Assembly (NCBI RefSeq): GCF_028372415.1
Contig: NC_092873.1
Coordinates: 350,611,890 to 350,675,889 of the forward strand
DNA: 64,000 nt
DNA from: Notamacropus eugenii
Taxonomy: Eukaryota; Chordata; Mammalia; Diprotodontia; Macropodidae
Direction: 5' to 3'
Shown: one piece after another, positions 37,465 to 47,512 of the stretch
How the letters are laid out: every line of letters starts with the position of its first letter
How positions within the stretch are numbered: the stretch's first letter is position 1
The notes under the pieces: model-generated
The model's input: the letters and a program-made list of their open reading frames with translations, nothing else
Told to the model about the DNA's origin: nothing
Database searches by the model: none
Position numbers and translations under genes: made by a program

Positions 37465-37675
37465 AAAAGCTAACTTCCTAATAACTAGAACTACCCCAAA
37501 GTAGAACAGGTTGTCAAGTGAACATCCTGTCCCTGGACACATTTAAGCAAAGTTTGGAGGATTGTCCAGTGTCAGGGTGTGAAGGGATTCCTGTGTGGAA
37601 TGGGGGGTTGGTTCATATGACCTCAAAAGTCCCTTCCCACACCACTGAAGTTCAGTAATTCTATGATCTCAGAGA
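37465..37675 (+). repeat. CR1/L3-type LINE 3' end
   Basis: CCCCAAAGTAGAACAGGTTG, GGACACATTTAAGCAAAGTT, AGTCCCTTCCCACACCACTG then AATTCTATGATC: the CR1/L3 end pattern. Confidence 0.65.
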
Positions 37676-38254
37676 ATTCTGGGGTCAGACTATGGGTGAA
37701 AGCAACCCAGGTAACTGCCTCAGAGCTGGACAAAGCACCATCTACACTGGCAATCTCTAAGTGTGGTTTCATAACACCCTGTCAAATATCCCTCTGGATG
37801 ACACAGAAGTCCAGATTCTCTAAACTGAAGTAAATGTGCTTCATTGATGGCATAACAATGCATGTTAATTACCTTCTCTTGTTCTAATCTTACTTTTATG
37901 TCTCAATGTTGCATGGAGGTAACCTTATTTTTTTTTTTTACTGACTATGCCTATGGAACCCAGGCACTGCTAAACTCAGGTCTTGCTAAATCAGATAGAC
38001 CCAGTGACAAACTGTCAATTGAAAAACTGGCCTGGTTAAAATGGGAAAGGGCTCCCATTACTTTGACCACCGAGTGATGAATTTTTTTGACCACAGCAAC
38101 TTATGAAGGCTTACTAAGACAGAGAGGGATTGGGAACCTATACCAATAGGGAAAAATAAGTGTTTACTTAGCTGGAACGATGTGTAGGAAGATATATCTG
38201 CTGCACTATTTTGGGGATGGGTTAGGGAATTCAAATAAATACCTTTGGAATAGA

Positions 38255-38860
38255 TTGTGAACTCATAGAGCTAGCATTGGAAAGGCCCTCTAAGGCCAGC
38301 TAGTATCACTCCCTCACTTTAAAACCCAGGGAATTAAGTAATTTGCCCCAAGTCAGTAGGCAGTAAAGGTGAAAGATAGGATTGCCTCCTCCCAGGTGAG
38401 AAACAATATGTTATAATGAACAAAGAACACAGGGAGACCTGGATTCAAGTTTCACCTCTGACATTTAGACAAGTCCCCTGACCTCTTACTTCTCCCCCCC
38501 CCCATTTAATAGTACTTTATTTTCTTCCAATATGACCTTTTATTTCTCTAGTAATCCTTCAAGACTCTTAAAAATTGCAGCTCTGTAAGGTTGCAGAGAA
38601 GGTACCAACCTGCATTGATAGAGGGATTTTCCTCACCTGGGAGTTCCCAATGAAAACAGAGTCCTAATCCTTTCACTCTAGAGCCAATAGTTTTTCTGCC
38701 ATATTGAGCTCTCTTCATTTTACACATGAGAAAGTTGAGTCCAATACATGTTAAATGACTGACTATATAAAGTAATAGAGTATGAATTCAAATCCAGGTT
38801 CTCTGATTCAAGTCTAGGGTCCTTTCCATTGTACCATCTTCCTTTTACAACTACAAAAAG
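38255..38860. repeat. MIR-rich stretch
   Basis: Antisense MIR (38260-38390), sense MIR (38410-38500), a TGCATTGATAGAGGGA block (38590-38670) and an antisense MIR (38700-38850). Confidence 0.6.
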
Positions 38861-38899
38861 AAGATTGTCAATGGGTTAACAGGATGTCAGAATAGAAGA

Positions 38900-39785
38900 G
38901 ATATACCTCTCCCTCAGAAACAAAAAAATCTACATTATCAAGAGAAATAATATTTTAAAAAAGATGGAATAAAGGAGGAATAGCACTTCCAGACCTCAAA
39001 CTATATTATAAAGTAGTAATCATCAAAACTTTTTGGGAAAAGGTTTTGGTTAAAAGAAAAGTGCATCAATAGAATGGGCTATACTAGGGGAATCAGAAAT
39101 AATGCAGGAAAGCAATGACCCAGCATTCAATAAACCCCAAAATATAGATTACTTTGGGAACAATCCTCTATGCCAAAAAGATTACTGGGAAAACTGGAAA
39201 GCAGTTCAACAGAAATTAGGCTTAGACTAACATCTTACACCGTAAGCCACAATAACTTCAAAATGCGTATGCGACTTGATATTAAAGATCTTACCATAAA
39301 AAATTAGATTACATAGGGACAGGTAGGTGGCATAATGGATAAAGCAACCATCCTAGAATCAGGTGGAACTGAGTTCAAATTTAGCCTTCGACGCTTACTA
39401 GCTGTGTGACCCTGGACAAGTCCTCAAAAAAATAAATAAAAAGAAGAACATTATATAGTTTTCATAGCTTTTACTTGGGAGTGAAATCTTAACCAAACAA
39501 GGAATGGTTGGCTACAAAAGACAAATTGAACAATTCTGATTACATAAAATTGGAAAATATTTGCCCAGACAAAAGTAATGCAACCAGAATGAGATGGAAA
39601 GCAATTAACTGGTAGAGTGGGGATGGGGGAAATCTATGTATCAAATATCTCTGATAAGTATCTGATACCCCAGATATGTAGACAACTACAGAAATGTAGG
39701 TCCAAAAGCTATTCCCTACTAGATAAGCAGTCAAAAGAGATGAATATATAGTTCTCAAAAGAATTGCAAACTATTATCAATCACA
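38900..39785 (+). repeat. L1 LINE ORF2 3' fragment with nested SINE
   Basis: Around 38968-39030 a frame reads KGGIALPDLKLYYKVVIIKT, the conserved C-terminal block of L1 ORF2. Later AACCAAACAAGGAATGG and AATTGAACAATTCTGATTAC follow L1 order. Both ends are truncated. A SINE lies at 39315-39443. Confidence 0.8.
39315..39443 (+). repeat. Marsupial SINE in L1
   Basis: GGACAGGTAGGTGGCATAAT, TGTGTGACCCTGGACAAGTC, with an AAATAAATAA tail. Confidence 0.85.
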
Positions 39786-39839
39786 CTTCCCCGCAGAGTC
39801 ATCAAGGTTTGAAAAGTCACATAGATGGTGGTTGACATA

Positions 39840-41240
39840 CCACCTCTTCGGATTTCATATTTATAGACATTGCTTTTTTCTTTTCTTTTTTAAAATCTCT
39901 ATTATGATTGAGCATATTTTCTTTTAGTATGATTGTTTTTTGCTTTTCTTCTTCTAGATTGTCCTTCATTTTGGTGTATTTGCACCCCAAATCTACTGTT
40001 CTCTCTTTTCTTTCTTTGGTGAGGCTTGCCATGGAAGATTCTAGTTTTTTCTATTCTGCACATTATTTTCATTGTGCAGGTCATAAATTCTGCTCTCAAA
40101 ATTCTCATTTCTCTTTTGAGATACTCAGGAGAAGTATGTTAAGGTTCCATGTTCTCCTCAAATTCCACAGGAATAGATCTTCTATCTAATCAGGTGCTGG
40201 ATCATTTTCCTTTGATTTGCAATATTCATGCATCCATGCCAGCACTCATTTGCTAGATCTGGAGACCATATTTCCTACTGCCATTACTGTTTTTGCTGCT
40301 GATTTACCCGTTTGTGCTCAATTTTATTTGAATTTTCTTCTTCCTAAAATCTGTTAAGTTCTGTCTCTCCCCCTCCTCCTTATTCTCTCTATTGCTCACT
40401 TTCTGACTCCATCCCCTCTGTGGTTTTCTTAGGGGTTGGATCTCACAACATCTCAGTTTCCTCCCATGAAGGGGAATTCATAGCTCACCAGCCTAAATAT
40501 CTCTGTCCCAACTTACTTTTGGGTGGTTAGTACCAGCCCAGCTAGATGCTGTGCTCCTTCCTTCATCCTTGGTTGAGTACTGTATGCCCTTTCTCCACAT
40601 GCATGGAGTGTCTTGTCATAACATCCTTGCCTGTTCTCTCTCTTCCTTAGTTCTTTGCCCCAGCAGTTCACATGCTGCAGTACTGGTGCTACAGGAGTGT
40701 TGCCTCTAGCAGGTGTTTGTTTCTCAAAGGCTATCACTGCCTGACTGTCATGCTGAAGCTAGGACCAATTTCTGCAGTCTAGAGCTGGGGCCTTTATGGT
40801 ACAGGAAAGACAGAGGAGGGAACAGAGTGTAGAAGTGGGTTGTTATGATCATACATGTATAACCTGTATCAGATTGCTTGCCAACTTGGGGAAAGGGGAG
40901 GGGAAAAATTTGGCACTCAAAATGTTATTAAAAATGAATGCTGAAAGTTATCTTTACGTGTAATTAGAAAATATAACACACAAAATATAACACAAAAAAA
41001 AGAAGTGGGCTGTTATAGGCTTGTGCTGCCTCCATGCTTGGTAAGGAGATGGGTGAGTCTGTAGTGCTGGGGTCAGCTTGGGGTTTTTTTTAACTTTCTT
41101 CCATATTCTGGGTGTCCTAGACCATGGAGACTGCAGATTTTTTTTTCTTTGTTGCATAGCTTGTTTTTGGAGACATTTGAGTGGCAATGGAGATCAATGA
41201 AAATGTCTGTTCCTCCATTTTGTTGATCTTATGATCTAGA
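39840..41240 (-). repeat. Probable L1 5' region (5'UTR/ORF1), antisense
   Basis: On the - strand from about 41220: CAACAAAATGGAGGAACAGA, then a charged coiled-coil-like frame including KYTKMKDNLEEEKQKTIILK (near 39930-39990), as in L1 ORF1. It holds an inserted L1 tail at 40847-41000. The family call is tentative. Confidence 0.4.
40847..41000 (+). repeat. Very short L1 3'-end insertion with target duplication
   Basis: Starts GATCATACATGTATAACCTG and ends in a run of A. Flanked by AGAAGTGGGTTGTTAT (40831-40846) and AGAAGTGGGCTGTTAT (41001-41016), a 16-bp duplication with one difference. Confidence 0.85.
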
Positions 41241-41564
41241 AGTTCTCTAAGAGACCGTTCACTTGGAGGGGTTAGGGAGGGATACAGTGGGAAATGTTGG
41301 GGATGTAAAAATAAAAGATGTCAATAAAATTTTATTTTTTTAAAGTATATGTCTCCTTCATTTTATAGCAGAAGTATTGTATATTGTAGAAGGGTTTTAT
41401 TGTTTGCAGGTAGGACACAGTGGCTTGCACAGTCACTTCTAACTCTTCTGATTCCATGAAACTAAAGTCAGTTGAAGGGAAGACTTGCCTCAAGTCACAC
41501 AGTTACTTACTGAGTAAGAATTCAAATGGGTTATATCAGTGATTTCCTTTGTCCAATGGGCAGC

Positions 41565-41805
41565 TAGATGATGCAGTGGAAGGAGCAGAAGGCCTGGAAT
41601 CAGGAAGACTTGAGTTTGAATCTCGCCTCAGACACTTACTAGAGGTGTGACCCTGGGTAAGTCACTTCACCCTGTTTACCTCAGTTTCTTAGTCTATAAA
41701 ATGAGTTGGAGAAGATGGCAAGCCACTCCAATATCTTTGCCACGAAAATCCCAAATGGGGTCACAAACACGACTCAACAACGAGAACATCGTCAAAATCA
41801 TCTTG
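41565..41805 (+). repeat. Marsupial composite SINE
   Basis: GCAGCTAGATGATGCAGTGG, CTCAGACACTTACTAGAGG, GATGGCAAGCCACTCCAATA, CCAAATGGGGTCACAAACAC, CAACAACGA tail. Confidence 0.85.
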
Positions 41806-41808
41806 GAT

Positions 41809-41985
41809 AGAGGTGTCAAACACAGCCCAAACGAGATTAAAATGTAATTGGAAAATATTGAACAAAAGAAGTAAAAATACAATGAAATATAGATAATATT
41901 ACATTTAAAAACTAACTGAATATGTGGCCTGCAAGGATCCTTTACGGATGGATCAGCGGCGCAGTTTCTGAGTTTGACACCGTAG
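41809..41985. mobile_element. Second hAT-type short element
   Basis: Ends AGAGGTGTCAAACACAG and CTGAGTTTGACACCGTA are inverted copies of each other. The interior is AT-rich without ORF. Confidence 0.6.
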
Positions 41986-42496
41986 ATCTGAATATAGCAA
42001 GTCAAGGTGAAGAGATTTATCAACAATTTTGCTTGAAAACTCTAGGGATAATCCAGAGACAACGAGAGAGGTAATGCCCACAACTGCTGAGAAACAGGAA
42101 AAATTTAGGACCAGAGCAAGAAGAGTTTATTGCAAACTTTAATCATTTAAGGCTGCTAGGAGTAAAGACATGGGATCTCAGGGAGTGGCTGGCGAAAAAG
42201 GGAGTTTGGGCCAGAAAGACCCCATCCAGGCCCTGGGGACCCAAATTCCCTTCAGTAGAGCAGATGCCCTTTATAAAGAAAAGAACTATTCCTTAAACCC
42301 AAGGGCAGTGTCCCCACAGGCAAAACAGAACCTGGCTGTAAGGATCTGCATAATCTACACCCAGAGGCAATGATCCAGGTAACCTACCGCTCTTTCCCTT
42401 TCCCCAGCCTCCTCATTCCTTCCCCTCCCCCATCCCAACCCATAACTTTATCCTGATTTGGTCCTAACGACATGGACTCATAATTTTGTGGCCAGT

Positions 42497-42502
42497 TTTA
42501 TT
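42497..42502 (-). terminator. Candidate DLX4 polyadenylation signal
   Basis: AATAAA on the - strand 0.9 kb after the stop, which would give a 3'UTR near the length I recall for mammalian DLX4. Two nearer AATAAA hexamers (43263-43258 and 42935-42930) are alternatives. None has a clear GU-rich element that would settle the choice. Confidence 0.4.
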
Positions 42503-42524
42503 TTTTAAGGGGGTGGGTGGGAGG

Positions 42525-42560
42525 GTAAGTGCTTAATAAATACTTGTTAAATGATCTGGA
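42525..42560 (+). repeat. L2 terminus scrap
   Basis: GTGCTTAATAAATACTTGTT. It abuts the candidate DLX4 polyA signal. Confidence 0.5.
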
Positions 42561-43404
42561 TAGTTAGTCCCATTCTGCACTTGAAAGGTGTAGACACATA
42601 CCTGGGAGGGAGGAGAGTTTATGAAGGCAGTGAATGCATTATCCAGATGTTAGGCTGTTTGAACCCTTTAAACTCTGCGTCTTGGGTGCTGGCGCAGAAT
42701 TGGCATAATTATCAAGATAATCTGACCCTGAATTCTTCCCCCTGCCCCAAGAACCTGCTGCCCATTGCCTTGGAATCTTCAGACCATGGAGGCTAACATG
42801 AGCTTCTTGTCATTTTTAGGAGAGTGTTAGCCACCTCCCTCTTTCTCCCCTCCTCCATCTCACTGCCAAAGGCAGGGAAAATACAACTGGCAAGGGGATT
42901 GGAGAGTAGTTACTGACTGTGTGCCTGGTTTTATTCTCACATGTTTGGTGTTGCAGTAGTCCTTTCAAAGGGAGAGATGGGACAGACAGGTGACTGGCCT
43001 TCAGTCATATGATCAGGCTGGGGGAGGCAAAGAGGAGCCTGGATAAGAGAGCCCAGCTCTGCCCCAATGACATTCAAGAGGATTTCCTCCCTCCCCCCAC
43101 CCACCACATCGTAAGCCAACTTGGCCACCATGCTGGCTTCTCTCCTAGGTGTGTGTTTGTCCATTTGGAAGGAAGTGACCCAACCCAACTGCAGAGGGAA
43201 GGTCTGTTTAGGGAAGGGGGTGGTTGTGTGGTGAGGTTGAGTTAAAACTTGTCCATTTTTATTCCAAATCTTCCTCGCTCCTACAGCTACTCTTCCTCCC
43301 CTAAAGCTTATCTGGAACTATTTTCCTCCAAGGGCCTAGAGAGGAATAGGTGAGCTGGGTCCAGAGTTATATGGGAGGCATGGAGCACCCACCCCTTCTC
43401 AGAC

Positions 43405-43641
43405 TCACATCATCTGGGGTGCTGCCAGAGCATCTTGGGGATGCTGCTGCTGGTACCAGGTCCCAAAGTTGCTGACATAGCCCCCAGCAGGCAATGTCCT
43501 GGACCTGGGTACATCCCACAGTGAGGGGAGGGATGGGGACAGGGCTGGGAGGGCTCCCAGAAGCTCCCCTTCTTGATTGCTAGACCCCTGCTTCATGATC
43601 TTCTTATATTTTGAACGTTTGTTCTGAAACCAGATCTTCAC
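43405..43641 (-). CDS. DLX4: DLX4 coding exon 3 (recognition helix and C-terminus)
   Basis: The acceptor is CCCAATAG|GTGAAG. Encodes residues 166-243 from [18 protein letters not shown] to APQMM and a TGA stop at 43407-43405. Homeodomain positions 59-60 are I-M here, against L-L as recalled for human. Confidence 0.96.
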   Translation of the reverse strand: MKIWFQNKRSKYKKIMKQGSSNQEGELLGALPALSPSLPSLWDVPRSRTLPAGGYVSNFGTWYQQQHPQDALAAPQMM

Positions 43642-46600
43642 CTATTGGGTAAAAGGAGAAAAAGAAACAAGTCAGAAAGCAGAGATCTCATAAGTCCTTC
43701 CTATGTCCCAAGTATCAGACTTTGTGGGTGGAGTGGGATTGGAACCCTTCCCATGCCAGGCTAAATCCATTCAATTCAATTCAACTAACATATTAATTGG
43801 CTACTATACCAATATATGAAAAGCAGCCTAATATAATGAATGGAATTCCAGACTTGGAGTAGGACAAAGCTGGATTCAAATCCCCACTGTGACCTTATTA
43901 ACTGTATAACCATGGGGCAAATTACTTAACCTTTTAGAGCTTCAGATAACTCTCTAAAACCACATTTTAGACAACTTAGTAGAAGGAGTTTCAACGCTGA
44001 AGGACTCTTAAACTCCTTTACATTAAGTGGAAGGTACTGTGTCGGGGGCTGGGGAAGAGAAAATTAGACAAAGTCTCTACCTTCCAAAAGTTTGAGGTCT
44101 AGGGTGCTTATAGAAATTAATACTTCCAAAAGTTTGAGGTCTAGGGTGCTTATAGAAATTAATATAATAAAAATATTCAAAAGATAAAACTATGCAAAAT
44201 TAGTGAAGGGAGAGATTACTTCCAGCTTGGGGTAAGAGGGTGGCTTTGTGGAAGAGATGGTACCTAAAATGAAGCCAGAAAGAAGGGAAGAATTTTAATG
44301 ATAAATATGAATAATTTTAATGATAAATATGAATAATTTTAATATTATTTTAATAAAAATAACGATAAAATAATAAATTATTTTAAAATTTATTAAAATA
44401 ATAAAAATTTTAATAATATTAAAATTTTATTAACAATAAAGTGGAAATGGGGATGGTGAGAGGGGTTTTCCTAATTGTCCCATGGACATATCTTGTACAT
44501 ACTTTTCCCTTCTCCAGAAATGTCTTCCTTTCTTGTCTTTACACCCATTCTTGAAGGCCATCTCAGTGCCACTTCCATTAGCCTAAAAAGATCTCCCCTC
44601 CTCCCAAAGTCCTGTAGTATTGTATGCAGTCTTCATTTGGAATTTATTACATACTACCTGGTACTGTGAGGTTCTGGCTCTCTATCATATTACAGTAGTG
44701 TCTTCCCAGCACAGAATGTAGACTCAATAAATTGGTTGATTATTTGCCTAGCAGTCTCTCTTTGAATGTATTTTTTTTTGTAGGTAGTTTTTTTTTGTTG
44801 TATTTTTTGGTCAGGGGTTTGGGTTGAGGGGTACGGAGGCAGGAAGTAGGGTTGGCCTAACCAGTGATCAGCTGCCCTGATAGTTTGATTTCAGGAACTC
44901 CTGGAAGATCTCTCCCTTTCAGCTTCCCAAAGTAGTTCCAAATTCTGCCATTAGGAGCCCAAGGTTCAGGTTTTGTCTGGCTACTTAAAATGCAAATAAC
45001 TAGAGTTTAATCACTCATTAAGTCTTGTCATTTATAACTCAGTGTGAATGAGTTTATCAGATCTCCGAGTCAGTGCCAAAGCTAGTGGGGAGAAGTGCCC
45101 AGAGACAGAATGGAGCAAGAGATGGAGAAGGTTGGTCTGTATTCAGGGCACTGAAGGGGAAGGGGGCGCAGGCTAAAGATAAAGTTTGCTTAATGGCCTT
45201 TGCCTTCTCATTCCACTCCCTCTTCAAGTCCAATTACTTCCTCTGGGGCTGCATGGAGAACAGAGCAAAGGCAGGGTGGTCTAGGTGGGGTCCCTTCCTC
45301 CCCACCCCCAGGGCATCTGGCCCCCACCTGAGTCTGAGTTAGGCCTAGCTGGGCAGCTAGCTGAGCCCTCTCTGGAAGGGCCAGGTACTGCGTGTGCTGG
45401 AAACGCTGGTTCAGATGCTGAAGCTGGAGGCTGGAATAGATGGTTCTGGGCTTTCGAAGCTTCTTGGTCCTGCCATTCAGCTGGAGTCCCTCTGGCTGTG
45501 GTAACCCAAGTGGCTTGTCCAGGTCTGATGGATGGGAGAGCAGTAAGAAAAGGAATATTGGTTTCCTAGTACCAGCCATGCAGACTCCTCACTCTCTTGG
45601 GCCCAAACATGTCTCTTGGCATGAGGTTCTAAGAATGGCTAAAGAAAGACATTAGGACTCCCAGGGTTCTCTGCCTATATCCTTAAAGTATCTACTCTCC
45701 AGTCTTTGTCCCTCCCCCATGTCCCCTAATTCCAGTCATTCCCCTCAATTTCATAGAAGTGGGCTTATCTGGAGCCACCAGAAAAACCAACTCCTAATGC
45801 AGTCTCTACCTCAAACTCTTGAAAATGAAAAGGTATGTGGAGAGGTGGGAAAGAAGTCACAAGTCCTAACCTACATTCAAGGCTGCTTCTATCTAGCCTT
45901 TGGGCCTCACCAGAGCAGATTAGGTATTTATTTTTCTCACTCCTGGGATTGAGTCTCCTGGAAAGACTGCCCTAACCTTCATCACCCCCCCCCCCATCTT
46001 TTCCTTTATGGGCCTCCAATTCCAGAGAAAGAAAAGGGTGGGAGAAGTAGATTCCATAGAACCACGGCTTGTCAGAACTGAAAAGGGGGAGAAGGCTTTG
46101 GAGATTCCACAAGAACCACATTTTACCAGAACTACAAGAGACTTAAGAGTCTAATCCCTCTTACTTTACTGAGAAAGAAACTGAGGCTCAGTGGGAGGGA
46201 AGAGATTTGACCCAGGATTTCTCCCATCTCACAAAGCCTGCCTGCCAGGGTTCACACTCTGAAAAAAACTTTCTTTCCAAGCTGTCATTCCTATCCCCCT
46301 CTTACCTCCCTCAAAAAACTTCAAAAAAAAAAAAAAAGAGAGAGAGAGAGACTGTGCCAGAGATAGCTTTGATTTGGGGAGAGCTGGATAGCAGGTTTGA
46401 GTTTTATACACCCTCTAGATGAATCAATTTTTTATGACTTTTGTCACCAGGTTTATTCAGTGTTTTTACTGAAAACTTAAGGGTGCACCACCAAGACCCT
46501 CCTTAAGCCATTACTAGTGCTAGGTCAGCTGCTGACCAGTTGTGGAACAGGTACCTGGTGGGTGGCTCAGGGTACTTTTGTTTTGCACTGCGCAGAGCAG

Positions 46601-47479
46601 GGGCTGAGAGCCCCAACTTTTGCCTGATGACCCCAAAGGAACAACAAAACCTGACCCACCCTCAGCCCCCTCTCTTGCTCCAGCCTCAGGTGAGGCAGCT
46701 TCTCTGTCCATAGGGTCACTATCATCGGTTCATCCTGGAAAGTGAGTAAAACAAAACATCCCCTGTGTCAAGCAAACTTCTCTTCCCCTCTCTCACTCCA
46801 TTTCTCCATTATCCATTATGAAGGGTCTGGAAGGCACCTTCCTAAACACCAAAACCCCAAAGCTTTCGTAAACCTTAAAGTAGCAGGTAAATGCTATTGT
46901 GCATGCGGTTGTTATTCTGCCCTTTGTGTGTTCTTTGAATATGCGTTATCTGCATTTGTCAAGAAGTCTCTATGTGCAGCAATTGTGTGTTTGTGTGTTC
47001 CTGGGGGGCAACATCTGCTTGGTTGCCTCAGTATCTGACCTGGTGTTTTTGTACGTGTGTCTGGAGGTAACTATGTATCTGTGTATATTTCACTGCGTGG
47101 TCTCTGACTGAGTCCACTGAAACATTGCCATCCTAGTCTCAATGTGTTCCTCTCCCCACCCCCTGAGAGACTGATTTCCTGAGGAGGCTGCCTGCCCTCC
47201 ACCCAAATATTACCAACCACAGCAGAGGGTGCCACACTTCCCTAGTAGTTCCTCTTTACTGCTCACAAAAGCTTTCACCCCAAATTTCCAGAAAAAAAGT
47301 TTTATTTTCTTTTCTTCCCCCAATACAGCTTCCTATATTCCATGATGTCTACACTGACCAAGAAAAACAGCAAAGCAAAGATCCAATCGGAATCACCTGT
47401 GCAGATATGATTTCTCTGGGTATGACGGGAGCACAGGAGATGGGGAGCTGAAGAGATAGACAGACAGAGACAGAAAGAC

Positions 47480-47512
<33 letters not shown>

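Larger units (their letters stand above)
43642..45327 (-). other. DLX4 intron 2
   Basis: A 1686 bp intron. It holds a MIR (43825-43945), a perfect 42-bp tandem duplication (44081-44164) and an AT-rich minisatellite-like stretch (44288-44440). It also holds an L2/L3-type 3' end (44480-44745) and a unique octamer/TAAT-rich segment (44985-45075). Confidence 0.75.
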
